DNA from: Flavobacteriales bacterium
Lineage (GTDB): Bacteria; Bacteroidota; Bacteroidia; Flavobacteriales; Weeksellaceae
Length of the DNA: 64,000 nucleotides
Assembly: GCA_020635515.1 (NCBI GenBank)
Contig: JACJZS010000002.1
Span: forward strand, 248,001 to 312,000
Direction of reading: 5' to 3'
Shown: positions 52,650 through 61,438 of the stretch, in pieces
How positions within the stretch are numbered: position 1 is the first letter of the stretch
Layout: each line of letters opens with the position of its first letter
Position numbers and translations under genes: made by a program
The notes under the pieces: model-generated
Databases searched by the model: none
What the model was told of the DNA's origin: nothing
Seen by the model: the letters and a program-made list of their open reading frames with translations, nothing else

Positions 52650-53617
52650 GTAAACCAATTTCTGATTTTATAGAAAAATACTATTTACACTTTAATGCAG
52701 CAAGTTTAGTAGACGCAGCAAAAGGATATGTTTCGCATTTGGAACAAGGAGGAAAAATGATGGTAACACTTGCAGGAGCCATGAGTACTGCAGAATTAGG
52801 AAAGATTTTTGCTGAAATGATTCGTCAAGATAAAGTTGCAATTATTTCTTGTACAGGAGCAAACTTGGAGGAAGATTTAATGAATCTAGTTGCTCATTCG
52901 CATTACAAAAGAGTTCCCAATTATAGAGACTTAACTCCACAAGAAGAATGGGATTTATTAGAAAAAGGTTTAAATCGTGTTACCGATACGTGTATCCCAG
53001 AAGAAGAGGCATTTAGACGTTTACAAAAACATATTTACGAAATTTGGAAAGATGCTGATCAGAAAGGAGAACGTTACTTTCCTCATGAATACATGTATAA
53101 ACTTTTAAATTCAGGTGTATTAGAACAGTATTATGAAATTGACCCAAAAGACAGTTGGATGCTTGCCGCAGCAGAAAAAAACATTCCAATTATCGTTCCA
53201 GGTTGGGAAGATTCTACTATGGGAAATATTTTCGCATCGTATTGTATTAAAAGTGAATTAAAAACCTCTACTATGAAATCGGGAATAGAGTACATGATGA
53301 TGCTTACCGATTGGTATAGAGAGAATTCAGGTGGTAAAGGTGTAGGATTCTTTCAAATTGGAGGAGGAATTGCAGGAGATTTTCCGATTTGTGTGGTTCC
53401 GATGATGTACCAAGATTTGGAATGGCACGATGTTCCTTTTTGGAGTTACTTCTGTCAGATTTCGGATTCTACTACCAGTTACGGAAGTTATTCTGGAGCA
53501 GTTCCTAATGAAAAAATCACTTGGGGAAAATTAGATATTGACACACCAAAGTTCATCATTGAATCCGATGCAACGATTGTCGCTCCACTGGTTTTTGCGT
53601 ATGTTCTTGGAATGTAG
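52646..53617 (+). CDS. Deoxyhypusine synthase-like protein
   Basis: The protein is 323 residues and resembles deoxyhypusine synthase throughout. Segments include SLVDAAKGYVSHLEQGGKMMVTLAGAMSTAELG in outline, ISCTGANLEEDL, GERYFPHEYMYKLL, IPIIVPGWEDSTMGNIF, FFQIGGGIAGDFPI and NEKITWGKLDID. The last contains the Lys that in eukaryotic enzymes (SWGKI) forms the enzyme-substrate imine with the butylamine group of spermidine. Bacteria have no eIF5A, and some bacterial homologues make homospermidine from putrescine, so a polyamine role is likely. The start overlaps the menE stop by 4 bases. Confidence 0.85.
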   Translation: MSKPISDFIEKYYLHFNAASLVDAAKGYVSHLEQGGKMMVTLAGAMSTAELGKIFAEMIRQDKVAIISCTGANLEEDLMNLVAHSHYKRVPNYRDLTPQEEWDLLEKGLNRVTDTCIPEEEAFRRLQKHIYEIWKDADQKGERYFPHEYMYKLLNSGVLEQYYEIDPKDSWMLAAAEKNIPIIVPGWEDSTMGNIFASYCIKSELKTSTMKSGIEYMMMLTDWYRENSGGKGVGFFQIGGGIAGDFPICVVPMMYQDLEWHDVPFWSYFCQISDSTTSYGSYSGAVPNEKITWGKLDIDTPKFIIESDATIVAPLVFAYVLGM

Positions 53618-53739
53618 TTAATTGTTGTTTGTGAAAACACCAACAATGGCACAATATCGAAAAATATTGAATTAATAAAAAGCATTTTTAGATTAGAAAC
53701 CAAGAAGACAACATAGTAAAATTAATAGATAAACTACCT

Positions 53740-54357
53740 ATGAAGCCATTTTTTATTGCTGTCGAAGGAATTGACGGAAGCGGAAAAAGTACCCAAACTA
53801 AATTACTAGCTGAAAAACTAGAGCAAAATACGGTTCCTTTTCATCATACATGCGAACCAACAAAAAATCCTATTGGTAAAATGATTCGTGAGATTTTTGC
53901 AGGAAAACAACAAGCTGACGAGTATACAATTGCCTCGCTTTTTCTTGCTGATAGATTAGAACATATTTTAAATCCAAATGACGGAATTCTATCTTTTTTA
54001 GATAAAAATATAAATGTAATTTCAGATAGGTATTATTTTTCTTCGTACGCATATCATTCGGTTCATGTGGAAATGGATTGGATTATAGAATGTAATAAAA
54101 AATGTACAGAACTTTTAAAACCAACAGCAACTATTTTTGTAGATGTTTCTCCTGAAGTTTGCATGGAAAGAATTAAAGCAAGAAACGAAAGCTTAGAGCT
54201 TTATGAGAATTTGGAAAACTTAAAAAAAGTAAGAGATAATTACTATAAATCTTTCGAATTATTAAAAAACAAGGAAAATATTATCATTATAGACGGAAAT
54301 AAGTCGATAAACGAAGTTTCTGATTCTATTTGGAATTCTGTAAAACAATTTATTTGA
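53740..54357 (+). CDS. tmk: dTMP kinase
   Basis: Thymidylate kinase phosphorylates dTMP to dTDP. The 205-residue protein has the P-loop FIAVEGIDGSGKSTQTKLL, the substrate Arg region EPTKNPIGKMIRE, FLADRLEHI, the DRY segment VISDRYYFSSYAYH, and the LID region MERIKARNESLELYEN. It lies 122 bases after the deoxyhypusine-synthase-like gene with no recognised promoter. Confidence 0.93.
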   Translation: MKPFFIAVEGIDGSGKSTQTKLLAEKLEQNTVPFHHTCEPTKNPIGKMIREIFAGKQQADEYTIASLFLADRLEHILNPNDGILSFLDKNINVISDRYYFSSYAYHSVHVEMDWIIECNKKCTELLKPTATIFVDVSPEVCMERIKARNESLELYENLENLKKVRDNYYKSFELLKNKENIIIIDGNKSINEVSDSIWNSVKQFI

Positions 54358-54383
54358 TATGTTTAATCAATGCCTTACTTTTG
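54353..54383 (+). promoter_or_regulatory. Promoter of the nucleotidyltransferase-lpd operon
   Basis: A -33 TTTG (54353-54356), at the tmk stop codon, is followed after 19 bases by -7 TACTTTTG (54376-54383), 32 bases before the ATG at 54416. One of the clearest housekeeping promoters in the window. Confidence 0.72.
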
Positions 54384-54415
54384 TAAAAGTTTGAAAATAA
54401 CAAAATAACAATAAA

Positions 54416-55309
54416 ATGAATAAACCTACATTACTGATACTTGCAGCAGGAATGGCAAGCAGATACGGCAGTTTAAAACAATTAGATGGAGTTGGTCCGA
54501 ATAACGAAACCATTATGGATTATTCCATTTACGATGCGATTCAAGCTGGATTTGGGAAAATTGTATTTGTAATTCGTGAAGAGTTTGCAGAACCGTTCAA
54601 ATCTGCAGTAGAACCAAAGTGGAAAGGGAAAATTGAATTGGAATATGCTTTTCAACCAGTAGGAGTTACATACAAAGGAGAGGAAGTTCCTCGTCAAAAG
54701 CCATGTGGTACAGGTCATGCCGTTCTTTCTGCAAAAGAAAACATAAACGAGCCGTTTTGTGTAATTAATGCAGATGATTTTTATGGACGTGAATCCTATG
54801 AAAAAATGGTAGATTTCCTTACGAATTCCGTTTCTGATTCTCACTTTTCTATGGTAGGTTTTCGTTTAAAAAACACTCTTTCTGATAATGGATATGTTTC
54901 AAGAGGAGTTTGCTCTGTCGATGAAAATTCAAACCTAAAAAATGTAGTAGAAAACACAAACATATATAGAGAAAATGGAAAGATTGTGTCGGAGAAAGAA
55001 AATGGAAATAAAGATGAACTTTCGGAAGAAGCGTTAGTTTCAATGAATTTTTGGGGATTACATGATTCTATTTTTGAAACAGCAGAAGTAATGTTTGATG
55101 CGTTTTTATCTAAAAATAAAGAAAATCCAAAATCTGAATTTTACCTACCTGATTTAGCAACTAATAAATTAGATGCAAATACAGGAACAGTAGAAGTTAT
55201 TCCTACAAATACCAAATGGATAGGAGTTACTTACAAAGAAGATAAACAAGACGTTATAAATAGAATAAAAGAATTAATAGAACAAGGAGAATATCCTGAA
55301 AAATTGTAA
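54416..55309 (+). CDS. Sugar nucleotidyltransferase-like protein
   Basis: The 297-residue protein has the N-terminal nucleotidyltransferase signature LLILAAGMASRYGSLKQLDGVGPNNETIMDYS in outline and the metal-binding NADDFYGRESYE. It resembles NTP-transferase proteins found across Bacteroidota whose sugar substrate has not been assigned. It is followed after 6 bases by lpd, so they share a transcript; no functional link is apparent. Confidence 0.82.
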   Translation: MNKPTLLILAAGMASRYGSLKQLDGVGPNNETIMDYSIYDAIQAGFGKIVFVIREEFAEPFKSAVEPKWKGKIELEYAFQPVGVTYKGEEVPRQKPCGTGHAVLSAKENINEPFCVINADDFYGRESYEKMVDFLTNSVSDSHFSMVGFRLKNTLSDNGYVSRGVCSVDENSNLKNVVENTNIYRENGKIVSEKENGNKDELSEEALVSMNFWGLHDSIFETAEVMFDAFLSKNKENPKSEFYLPDLATNKLDANTGTVEVIPTNTKWIGVTYKEDKQDVINRIKELIEQGEYPEKL

Positions 55310-55315
55310 TATAAG

Positions 55316-56716
55316 ATGAATACATTCGACGTTATCATAATCGGTTCAGGTCCTGGAGGATATGTGTCTGCAATTCGCTCAGCACAATTAGGTTTTAAAA
55401 CTGCAATCATAGAAAAATACAACACTTTAGGAGGAACCTGCTTAAATGTTGGTTGTATTCCTTCCAAAGCATTACTTGATTCTTCTGAGCATTTTTACAA
55501 TGCAAAAAAACATTTTGCGGAACACGGAATAGAAATTAATGAACCAAAAGCAAATTTAGGTCAGATGATTTCTAGAAAAGACGAAGTAGTTTCTACTACA
55601 ACAAAAGGAATCAACTTTCTAATGGATAAAAACAAAGTTACTGTTTTTAATGGAATAGGAAGTTTTGTCACCAATACACAAGTGAAAATTACTTCGGAAA
55701 AAGGAGAAGAAACAATAGAAGGAAAAAATATAATTATAGCTACTGGTTCTAAACCAAGTACACTTCCGTTCATTACGCTAGATAAAGAACGTATAATTAC
55801 GTCTACAGAGGCATTAAAATTAAAAGAAATTCCAAAACATTTGGTAGTTATTGGTGGTGGAGTTATTGGATTAGAGCTTGGTTCTGTTTACATGAGATTA
55901 GGAAGTAAGGTAACTGTTGTGGAATATTGCGATAGGATTATTCCAACTATGGACGGAGCATTATCTAAAGAATTGCAACGAACACTTAAAAAGCAAGGAA
56001 TGGAGTTTGCTCTTTCTCACAAAGTGCAAGATGTTTCTAAAAATGGAAATGAAGTCACTGTAAAAGCTCTTAATAAAAAAGAGGAAGAAGTTGTATTTGA
56101 AGGAGATTATGTTTTGGTTGCAGTAGGAAGAAAACCATATACTGATGGTTTAGGATTAGAAAATGCAGGTGTAGAATTAGATGAAAGAGGACGAGTGAAA
56201 GTAAATGAGCACCTACAAAGTAATGTATCAAATATTTATGCCATAGGAGATGTAATTCGTGGAGCAATGCTTGCACATAAAGCCGAAGAAGAAGGTGTTT
56301 TAGTTGCTGAATTTTTAGCAGGACAAAGACCACATATCAATTATAATTTAATCCCAGGAGTTGTATATACTTGGCCAGAAGTTGCAGGAGTAGGAAAAAC
56401 AGAAGAACAGCTTAAAGAAGAAGGAGTTTCTTATAAAGTCGGAAGTTTTCCTATGCGAGCTCTTGGGCGTTCACGAGCTAGTGGAGATACCGATGGATTG
56501 GTAAAAATTATCGCAGATGAGAAAACAGATGAAGTGTTAGGAGTTCATATGATAGCAGCACGTGCAGCAGATTTAATTGCTGAAGCAGTTGTTGCTATGG
56601 AATACAGAGCTTCGGCAGAAGATATCGCTAGAATTTCTCATGCACACCCAACCTATGCAGAAGCTGTAAAAGAAGCAGCTCTTGACGCAACTGGAAAAAG
56701 AGCAATTCATAGTTAA
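55316..56716 (+). CDS. lpdA: Dihydrolipoyl dehydrogenase
   Basis: This is the E3 component of 2-oxoacid dehydrogenase complexes and the L-protein of glycine cleavage. The 466-residue flavoprotein has the FAD Rossmann VIIIGSGPGGYVSAI, the redox disulfide GGTCLNVGCIPSKAL, the NAD Rossmann LVVIGGGVIGLELGSVY, the second FAD motif IYAIGDVIRGAMLAHKAEEEG and the C-terminal active-site SHAHPTYAEAVKEA. It may serve the GcvH encoded at 9.3 kb; other lpd copies may exist outside. Confidence 0.96.
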   Translation: MNTFDVIIIGSGPGGYVSAIRSAQLGFKTAIIEKYNTLGGTCLNVGCIPSKALLDSSEHFYNAKKHFAEHGIEINEPKANLGQMISRKDEVVSTTTKGINFLMDKNKVTVFNGIGSFVTNTQVKITSEKGEETIEGKNIIIATGSKPSTLPFITLDKERIITSTEALKLKEIPKHLVVIGGGVIGLELGSVYMRLGSKVTVVEYCDRIIPTMDGALSKELQRTLKKQGMEFALSHKVQDVSKNGNEVTVKALNKKEEEVVFEGDYVLVAVGRKPYTDGLGLENAGVELDERGRVKVNEHLQSNVSNIYAIGDVIRGAMLAHKAEEEGVLVAEFLAGQRPHINYNLIPGVVYTWPEVAGVGKTEEQLKEEGVSYKVGSFPMRALGRSRASGDTDGLVKIIADEKTDEVLGVHMIAARAADLIAEAVVAMEYRASAEDIARISHAHPTYAEAVKEAALDATGKRAIHS

Positions 56717-56783
56717 TACTTTTGAGTTTAACTAATAAGTGATGAAATTTTCTTACCAAAGCAAATTTTATGGTATATAGTTT

Positions 56784-56822
56784 AAAACAGGACTTGGATT
56801 TTATGATTCAAGTCCTGTTTTT
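56784..56822. terminator. Bidirectional terminator between lpdA and the small membrane protein gene
   Basis: The 13-bp stem AAAACAGGACTTG/CAAGTCCTGTTTT has a 12-base loop, with T on the plus strand after it and TTTT on the minus strand. Confidence 0.9.
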
Positions 56823-56833
56823 ATGTATGATAC

Positions 56834-57331
56834 TTATTTCCGCTCATGTAGTATTTGTAAAATTGCTTCTTTTGCTTCATCAACAAGTTTATCGTTTAGT
56901 TTATCTCTGAGTTCATCGTTTTTTAAATTTTCAAAACGTTTTTTAAAAAACTGAATTTGATTTTTTTGCTGCTCAACATAATCTTCTTTTGTTGGTTCAA
57001 GCCATTTCTTATTTAACTCAGATAAAACATTCCTTTTTTTATATATTAAAATGACAAAAAGAAGGAGATTTACAATGTTAATAAATCCCATAAAATTTAC
57101 TTGTATTGAGTCATTAAAGGAAACCAAGTTAATTGCTCCAAATGCAAGTAAGATTATAAGAATTAAAACACTTATTTTATTATTAAATTTATATAAAACT
57201 GAAGTAACTGTTAATCCTATTATTCCCACAATCATAAAAATCTCTGCTTGTGGCAAGTTTATAAATGAAATAATAACATTTATCCAAAGAAAAATTAGTA
57301 TTAAAAATTCCGTTTTTAGTATTGTTTTCAT
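56834..57331 (-). CDS. Small membrane protein of unknown function
   Basis: The protein is 165 residues. The first 95 residues form about four hydrophobic helices (approximately 5-24, 30-46, 53-68, 78-95). The rest is a charged, mostly helical cytoplasmic tail with coiled-coil character (FFKKRFENLKNDELRDKLND). I recognise no family. It lies convergent to lpdA and about 90 bases downstream of the MFS gene on the same strand. Confidence 0.6.
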   Translation of the reverse strand: MKTILKTEFLILIFLWINVIISFINLPQAEIFMIVGIIGLTVTSVLYKFNNKISVLILIILLAFGAINLVSFNDSIQVNFMGFINIVNLLLFVILIYKKRNVLSELNKKWLEPTKEDYVEQQKNQIQFFKKRFENLKNDELRDKLNDKLVDEAKEAILQILHERK

Positions 57332-57422
57332 AAAGCTAAGAGAATGAAATTTTCAAGAGATTAGTTACATCATTGTAGTTATTTTTCTTTAGAATTTATT
57401 ATTCAATACTGTTAAGAAAAAC

Positions 57423-58808
57423 CTACTCACTTAATTTTTCTGCTTCTCCAAAGAGAGGTTCTTTAATTCTAAGTGTTAGTAATGCAGCTATGAACATACT
57501 TACTCCTGATAGAACAAGCATATAAATAGCATAGTTGTTAAAGAGATTTTTTACAATATACGGAGAGATAAGTCCGTTAATTATCTGAGGAATAACTATA
57601 AAGAAATTAAAAATCCCCATATAAATTCCCATTTTATGCACAGGAATAGAATCAATAAGAAGTGCATACGGCATAGCCAAAATACTCGCCCAAGCAAAAC
57701 CAATTCCTATCATTGGAATAAATAAATAATCAGAATCTGTAATAAAATATATAGATACGTATCCTAATGCTCCAAATAAAAGAGCTATAAAATGAGTGAA
57801 CTTTCTACTAGTAAACTTAGCAAATGGAATTAGTAAAAATGCAAAAGGAATCGCCCAGAAATTATACTGTCCAAAAAGTTCCCCTACTTTATTTCCTGCA
57901 TTATTATACATGGCAGAATGAGTATCATCAGGACTCAATCCAAAATGATGAGTTGCTACAGCACTTGTAGTATAAACCCACATCATAAAGAGAGCAAACC
58001 AAGAAAAAAACTGAACAATTCCTAGACGCTTCATTCTTACAGGCATATTAGCAAAATCAACAAAAATATCTTTAAAGCTACTTTTAACTTCATTAGTAGC
58101 ATCTTCTTTTCCAGCAAATTGATTAAATTCTTGAGGTGTATATTCTTTAGTAGTAACTATGGTGTAAAGAATAGTAAGAATTAATACCAATGCTCCTATA
58201 TAAAAGGAGTATATTACAGAATTGGGAACATATCCTTCAGGAGCTTGATTTGAAACTCCAAAATAAGTAAGTATAGAAGGAATTACAGACCCAATTACAG
58301 CTCCTATTCCTATTAATATAGTTTGAACACTAAAACCTAAAGAACCTTGGCTTTTTGGGAGCATATCGCCTACCAATGCTCTAAAAGGCTCCATGGAGAT
58401 ATTAAATGAACCATCCATAAAAGCCAAAAAGAAAATTCCAATCCATATCGTTACAGAAAATCCTAAAAAATGCGTCGTTTTCATTCCTTCATCTATCAAA
58501 TAAGGGGAGTTAGGAAGGAAAATTAATCCTACACAAGCTAGAAGAGCACCTACCAAAAAGTATGGTTTTCTTCTTCCTAGTTTTGTCCAAGTGTGATCTC
58601 CCATGTGTCCAATGATTGGTTGTACAATCAATCCTACAATAGGTGCTACTAGCCATACATAACCTAAATCATGAACATCTGCACCAAAATTGGCAAAAAT
58701 TCTACTTGCATTGGCATTTTGCAAAGCAAATCCCATTTGAATCCCTAGGAATCCCATACTCATATTTATGATTTGGAGAATCGATAATTTAGGTTTGGTT
58801 GTATTCAT
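57423..58808 (-). CDS. MFS transporter of the sugar (SLC45/GPH-like) type
   Basis: The protein is 461 residues with about 12 membrane helices. Family features are QNANASRIFANFGA in helix 1-2, LVAPIVGLIVQPIIGHMGDHTWTKLGRRKPYFL (loop 2-3 motif with GRRKPYF) in outline, and FMDGSFNISMEPFRALVGD. This group includes bacterial and eukaryotic disaccharide/proton symporters (SLC45-like, sucrose or maltose). No glycosidase gene is adjacent; the substrate is uncertain. It lies 10 bases after a thioesterase gene on the same strand. Confidence 0.85.
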   Translation of the reverse strand: MNTTKPKLSILQIINMSMGFLGIQMGFALQNANASRIFANFGADVHDLGYVWLVAPIVGLIVQPIIGHMGDHTWTKLGRRKPYFLVGALLACVGLIFLPNSPYLIDEGMKTTHFLGFSVTIWIGIFFLAFMDGSFNISMEPFRALVGDMLPKSQGSLGFSVQTILIGIGAVIGSVIPSILTYFGVSNQAPEGYVPNSVIYSFYIGALVLILTILYTIVTTKEYTPQEFNQFAGKEDATNEVKSSFKDIFVDFANMPVRMKRLGIVQFFSWFALFMMWVYTTSAVATHHFGLSPDDTHSAMYNNAGNKVGELFGQYNFWAIPFAFLLIPFAKFTSRKFTHFIALLFGALGYVSIYFITDSDYLFIPMIGIGFAWASILAMPYALLIDSIPVHKMGIYMGIFNFFIVIPQIINGLISPYIVKNLFNNYAIYMLVLSGVSMFIAALLTLRIKEPLFGEAEKLSE

Positions 58809-58818
58809 AATTTATGTT

Positions 58819-59328
58819 TTAATCTTCAAATATTTTTTTTAATTCGGTTGCTTCTTTTGCTTTTAATTTACCCGAAAGAACCAAACTCAGCTGTCTTCTT
58901 CGTAGAGCAGACTCATATCGTTGTTTTTCAATTTGTGTCTCAGGTTCCAGTTCAGGAACTCGTATAGGATTTAAATTATCGTCTACGGCAACCAAAGTGT
59001 AGATTGCTTCATTCGCTTTTACTTTTGTTTTTGAAATTGGGTTATCTATCCAACAGTCTGCATACACTTCCATAGAAGTAGTAAATGCTCTACTTACTTT
59101 CGCTTCAATTACAACAACACTTCCTAGAGGAATTGGTTGATTAAACGAAACATGATTTACAGAAGCAGTTACCACTTTACTTTCAGAATGTCTTCCTGCG
59201 GATATAGCACATGCTTTGTCCATCATGGCAAGTAATTCTCCACCAAATAAGGTATCCAAATTATTGGTCTGATTAGGAAGTACAAAGTTTGTCATTATGG
59301 TAAGTGATTCTTGTGCTTTCTTTTTCAT
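58819..59328 (-). CDS. Acyl-CoA thioesterase (hotdog fold)
   Basis: The protein is 169 residues with a single hotdog domain: LTIMTNFVLPNQTNNLDTLFGGELLAMMDKACAISAGRHS in outline, followed by VVTASVNHVSFNQPIPLGSVVVIEAKV. This is the BACH/YciA-type acyl-CoA thioesterase pattern, which releases free CoA from acyl-CoAs. It starts 2 bases after the end of the HU-domain gene. Confidence 0.9.
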   Translation of the reverse strand: MKKKAQESLTIMTNFVLPNQTNNLDTLFGGELLAMMDKACAISAGRHSESKVVTASVNHVSFNQPIPLGSVVVIEAKVSRAFTTSMEVYADCWIDNPISKTKVKANEAIYTLVAVDDNLNPIRVPELEPETQIEKQRYESALRRRQLSLVLSGKLKAKEATELKKIFED

Positions 59329-59330
59329 GA

Positions 59331-59732
59331 TTATAGTATAATAGATTCCAAACCAAATTGTTGAATCATTATGTAATTTTCGCTTGTTTCAAAAACTACA
59401 TTTTCATTTTCTTTATAGAAAGAACCTAATTCTTCTATTTTATATAACTTACTATTTTCTAGTTCAGAGATGATTTTTTTGGTGTAATTTTTAAATAGTA
59501 CAGAAGCTTCATCTTCGTCTATATTCATTTTCTGAGAGAGAAAATTCAAGAAAGAATAATCTTTATTTATTTTACTTACTTCAAAAAATAATTTTTTATA
59601 TGGTGGATTTAGAACGGTTTTATCTTTACTAAATTCTGCAGGAAATTTAATAGAATACAACATTCCAAAATAAGGAAAAATAAGCGTATCGGCGGATTTT
59701 AGATAATGAACCACAAATTTGTCTAAATGCAT
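59331..59732 (-). CDS. HU-CCDC81-type domain protein lacking SPOR and membrane segments
   Basis: The protein is 133 residues. It opens MHLDKFVVHYLKSADTLIFPYFGMLYSIKF in outline, with later LNPPYKKLFFEVSKINKDYSFLNFLSQKMNIDEDEA and ELENSKLYKIEELGSFYKENENVVFE, matching the N-terminal HU-like (CCDC81 bacterial) domain of flavobacterial proteins. Those proteins usually continue with a membrane helix and a C-terminal SPOR domain that binds peptidoglycan. Here the sequence ends after the HU-like part with a normal stop. The position divergent from dprA agrees with the flavobacterial gene order that I know. Confidence 0.7.
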   Translation of the reverse strand: MHLDKFVVHYLKSADTLIFPYFGMLYSIKFPAEFSKDKTVLNPPYKKLFFEVSKINKDYSFLNFLSQKMNIDEDEASVLFKNYTKKIISELENSKLYKIEELGSFYKENENVVFETSENYIMIQQFGLESIIL

Positions 59733-59764
59733 ATATCGTAATGTTGAATATTAAGCGTATCTTG

Positions 59765-59772
59765 CAAATGTA
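59765..59772 (-). promoter_or_regulatory. Promoter -7 element of the HU-thioesterase-MFS cluster
   Basis: Minus-strand TACATTTG matches TAnnTTTG, 32 bases upstream of the ATG at 59732, in the 70-base divergent region with dprA. Confidence 0.6.
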
Positions 59773-59802
59773 AACAATTTATATTTTATTCGTACTTCGT
59801 AA

Positions 59803-60909
59803 ATGAAAAATCTAGAAGAGATACAATATACCTTGGCAATTAAGCTTTGTAAAGGAATAGGAAATGTAGCTTTAAATAAAATTTTATCCCAATTTGACTC
59901 TGCAAAAACAGCTTGGAATTTACCACAGAAGGAATTGATATCTATTTTTGGAATTTCTTCTCCTGCAACGCGATTTTTTGGAAATGATGAAATCCTAAAT
60001 CAAGCAAAAAAAGAAATAGACGTAGCAATTAAAAATGGCATTAAAATCCATCATATAAAAGATGATGATTATCCAAAACTATTGAAAGAAATACCAGATG
60101 CTCCAGCACTTATTTTTAGAAAAGGGAACAATTTTGATGTTTCAAGAAAAAATATTTCCGTAGTAGGAACACGAAATATAACCAATTATGGAAAAGAATT
60201 CATACATAATTTTATAGAAGAAATTAAAAGTCATCAGGTAAATATAATTAGTGGATACGCTTTTGGAGTAGATATAGAAACACAGAAAAAATGCCTAGAA
60301 GAAAATGTATCAACATATGGAGTTTTAGCTCACGGACTTAGTGAATTATACCCTAAATCGCATCAGGATATAGGAAATAAAATTTTAGCAGAACAAGGAG
60401 GTTTTTATTCGGAATATTTATACAATACCAAGCCGATTAAAGAGTATTTTATTCAGAGAAATAGAATTATTGCAGGACTTTCTGACGTTACCTTGGTTAT
60501 AGAGTCTGCCTACGGAGGAGGAGCTATTTCTACCGCTAATTTTGCAAATCAGTATAATAGAGAGGTTTTTGCTCTTGCAGGAAAAGTAACCGATAAATAC
60601 AGTCAAGGTTGCAACGAACTCATTAAAAAAAATCAAGCACAAATACTAACTTCTCCTAAAGATATATTGGAATATCTGAATCTAAAACCAAAGAAGAATC
60701 AAGTAACGAAACAACTTCCTCTTTTTATAGAGTTAAGCGAAAGTGAACAAAAAATTATTAAAATCATTCAAGATAAACAGCGAATTCAAATTGATGAACT
60801 TGTATCTATGGTAGATGTCCCTCGGTTTTCATTGATGTCATCATTACTAGAACTAGAATTAAAAGGAATTGTAAATCCATTATCGGGAAAGTATTACGAG
60901 ATTAAATAA
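59803..60909 (+). CDS. dprA: DNA-processing protein DprA
   Basis: DprA loads RecA on incoming single-stranded DNA during natural transformation. The 368-residue protein has an N-terminal helix-hairpin-helix part (LAIKLCKGIGNVALNKIL), the Rossmann core with VVGTRNITNYGKEF, ISGYAFGVDIETQ, LAHGLSELYPKSH, FIQRNRIIAGLSDVTLVIESAYGGGAISTANFA in outline, and a C-terminal winged-helix-like domain (LPLFIELSESEQKII to GKYYEIK). Two bases separate it from the next gene. Confidence 0.95.
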   Translation: MKNLEEIQYTLAIKLCKGIGNVALNKILSQFDSAKTAWNLPQKELISIFGISSPATRFFGNDEILNQAKKEIDVAIKNGIKIHHIKDDDYPKLLKEIPDAPALIFRKGNNFDVSRKNISVVGTRNITNYGKEFIHNFIEEIKSHQVNIISGYAFGVDIETQKKCLEENVSTYGVLAHGLSELYPKSHQDIGNKILAEQGGFYSEYLYNTKPIKEYFIQRNRIIAGLSDVTLVIESAYGGGAISTANFANQYNREVFALAGKVTDKYSQGCNELIKKNQAQILTSPKDILEYLNLKPKKNQVTKQLPLFIELSESEQKIIKIIQDKQRIQIDELVSMVDVPRFSLMSSLLELELKGIVNPLSGKYYEIK

Positions 60910-60910
60910 A

Positions 60911-61423
60911 ATGAGTTTACAAGAACGAATTGCTGTAGAAAGCCGAAAAGAAAATTGGGTACGAGTTGCCAAAGAAGTAATTCAAAATAACGAATTAGAT
61001 AACCTAATGGAGTTATTTTTAGGAGATAATAAACGAATTACTCAGCAAGCATCTGCAATCATAATGACGATTGCGGATTTAGATATACAGCTTTTTCAAC
61101 CAAAAGTTGATGTTTTAATTCATAAATTAGACGATAATCCTAATCCTACTCAAAAACGAAATATTTTTAGAATTTTACAATTTATAAAAATCCCAAAAGA
61201 ATTAGACGGAAAAGTTATAAATCACTGTGCAGAAATTTTGTCTAACGTCACAGAACCAATTGCAGTTCGAGCTTTTGTAATGCAAGTTTTTTATAATCAA
61301 ACACAAAAATATCCTGAATTAAAAGAAGAATTACTATTGCTTATTCAGGAAAATATAAATAGAAATCCATCAGCAGGAATTAAAAGCAGAGGAAACAAAA
61401 TAATTAATAAATTAAGAAGGTAA
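60911..61423 (+). CDS. HEAT-repeat-like protein of unknown function
   Basis: The protein is 170 residues, all helical in appearance, with regularly spaced hydrophobic helix pairs (LDNLMELFLGDNKRITQQASAIIMTIAD; then NPTQKRNIFRILQFIKIP; then EPIAVRAFVMQVFYNQTQKYPELKEELL) resembling HEAT/ARM repeats. There is no signal peptide. The basic C-terminus is KSRGNKIINKLRR. It lies between dprA and holB, tightly packed (1 and 15 bases), so it probably belongs to that operon. I cannot name a function. Confidence 0.65.
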   Translation: MSLQERIAVESRKENWVRVAKEVIQNNELDNLMELFLGDNKRITQQASAIIMTIADLDIQLFQPKVDVLIHKLDDNPNPTQKRNIFRILQFIKIPKELDGKVINHCAEILSNVTEPIAVRAFVMQVFYNQTQKYPELKEELLLLIQENINRNPSAGIKSRGNKIINKLRR

Positions 61424-61438
61424 AAAGAAGTAAATTAT

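Noticed and set aside
53621..53647. Inverted repeat ATTGTTG/CAACAAT after the deoxyhypusine-synthase-like gene
   Set aside because: Seven pairs with a 13-base loop and no T tract; too weak to call a terminator.
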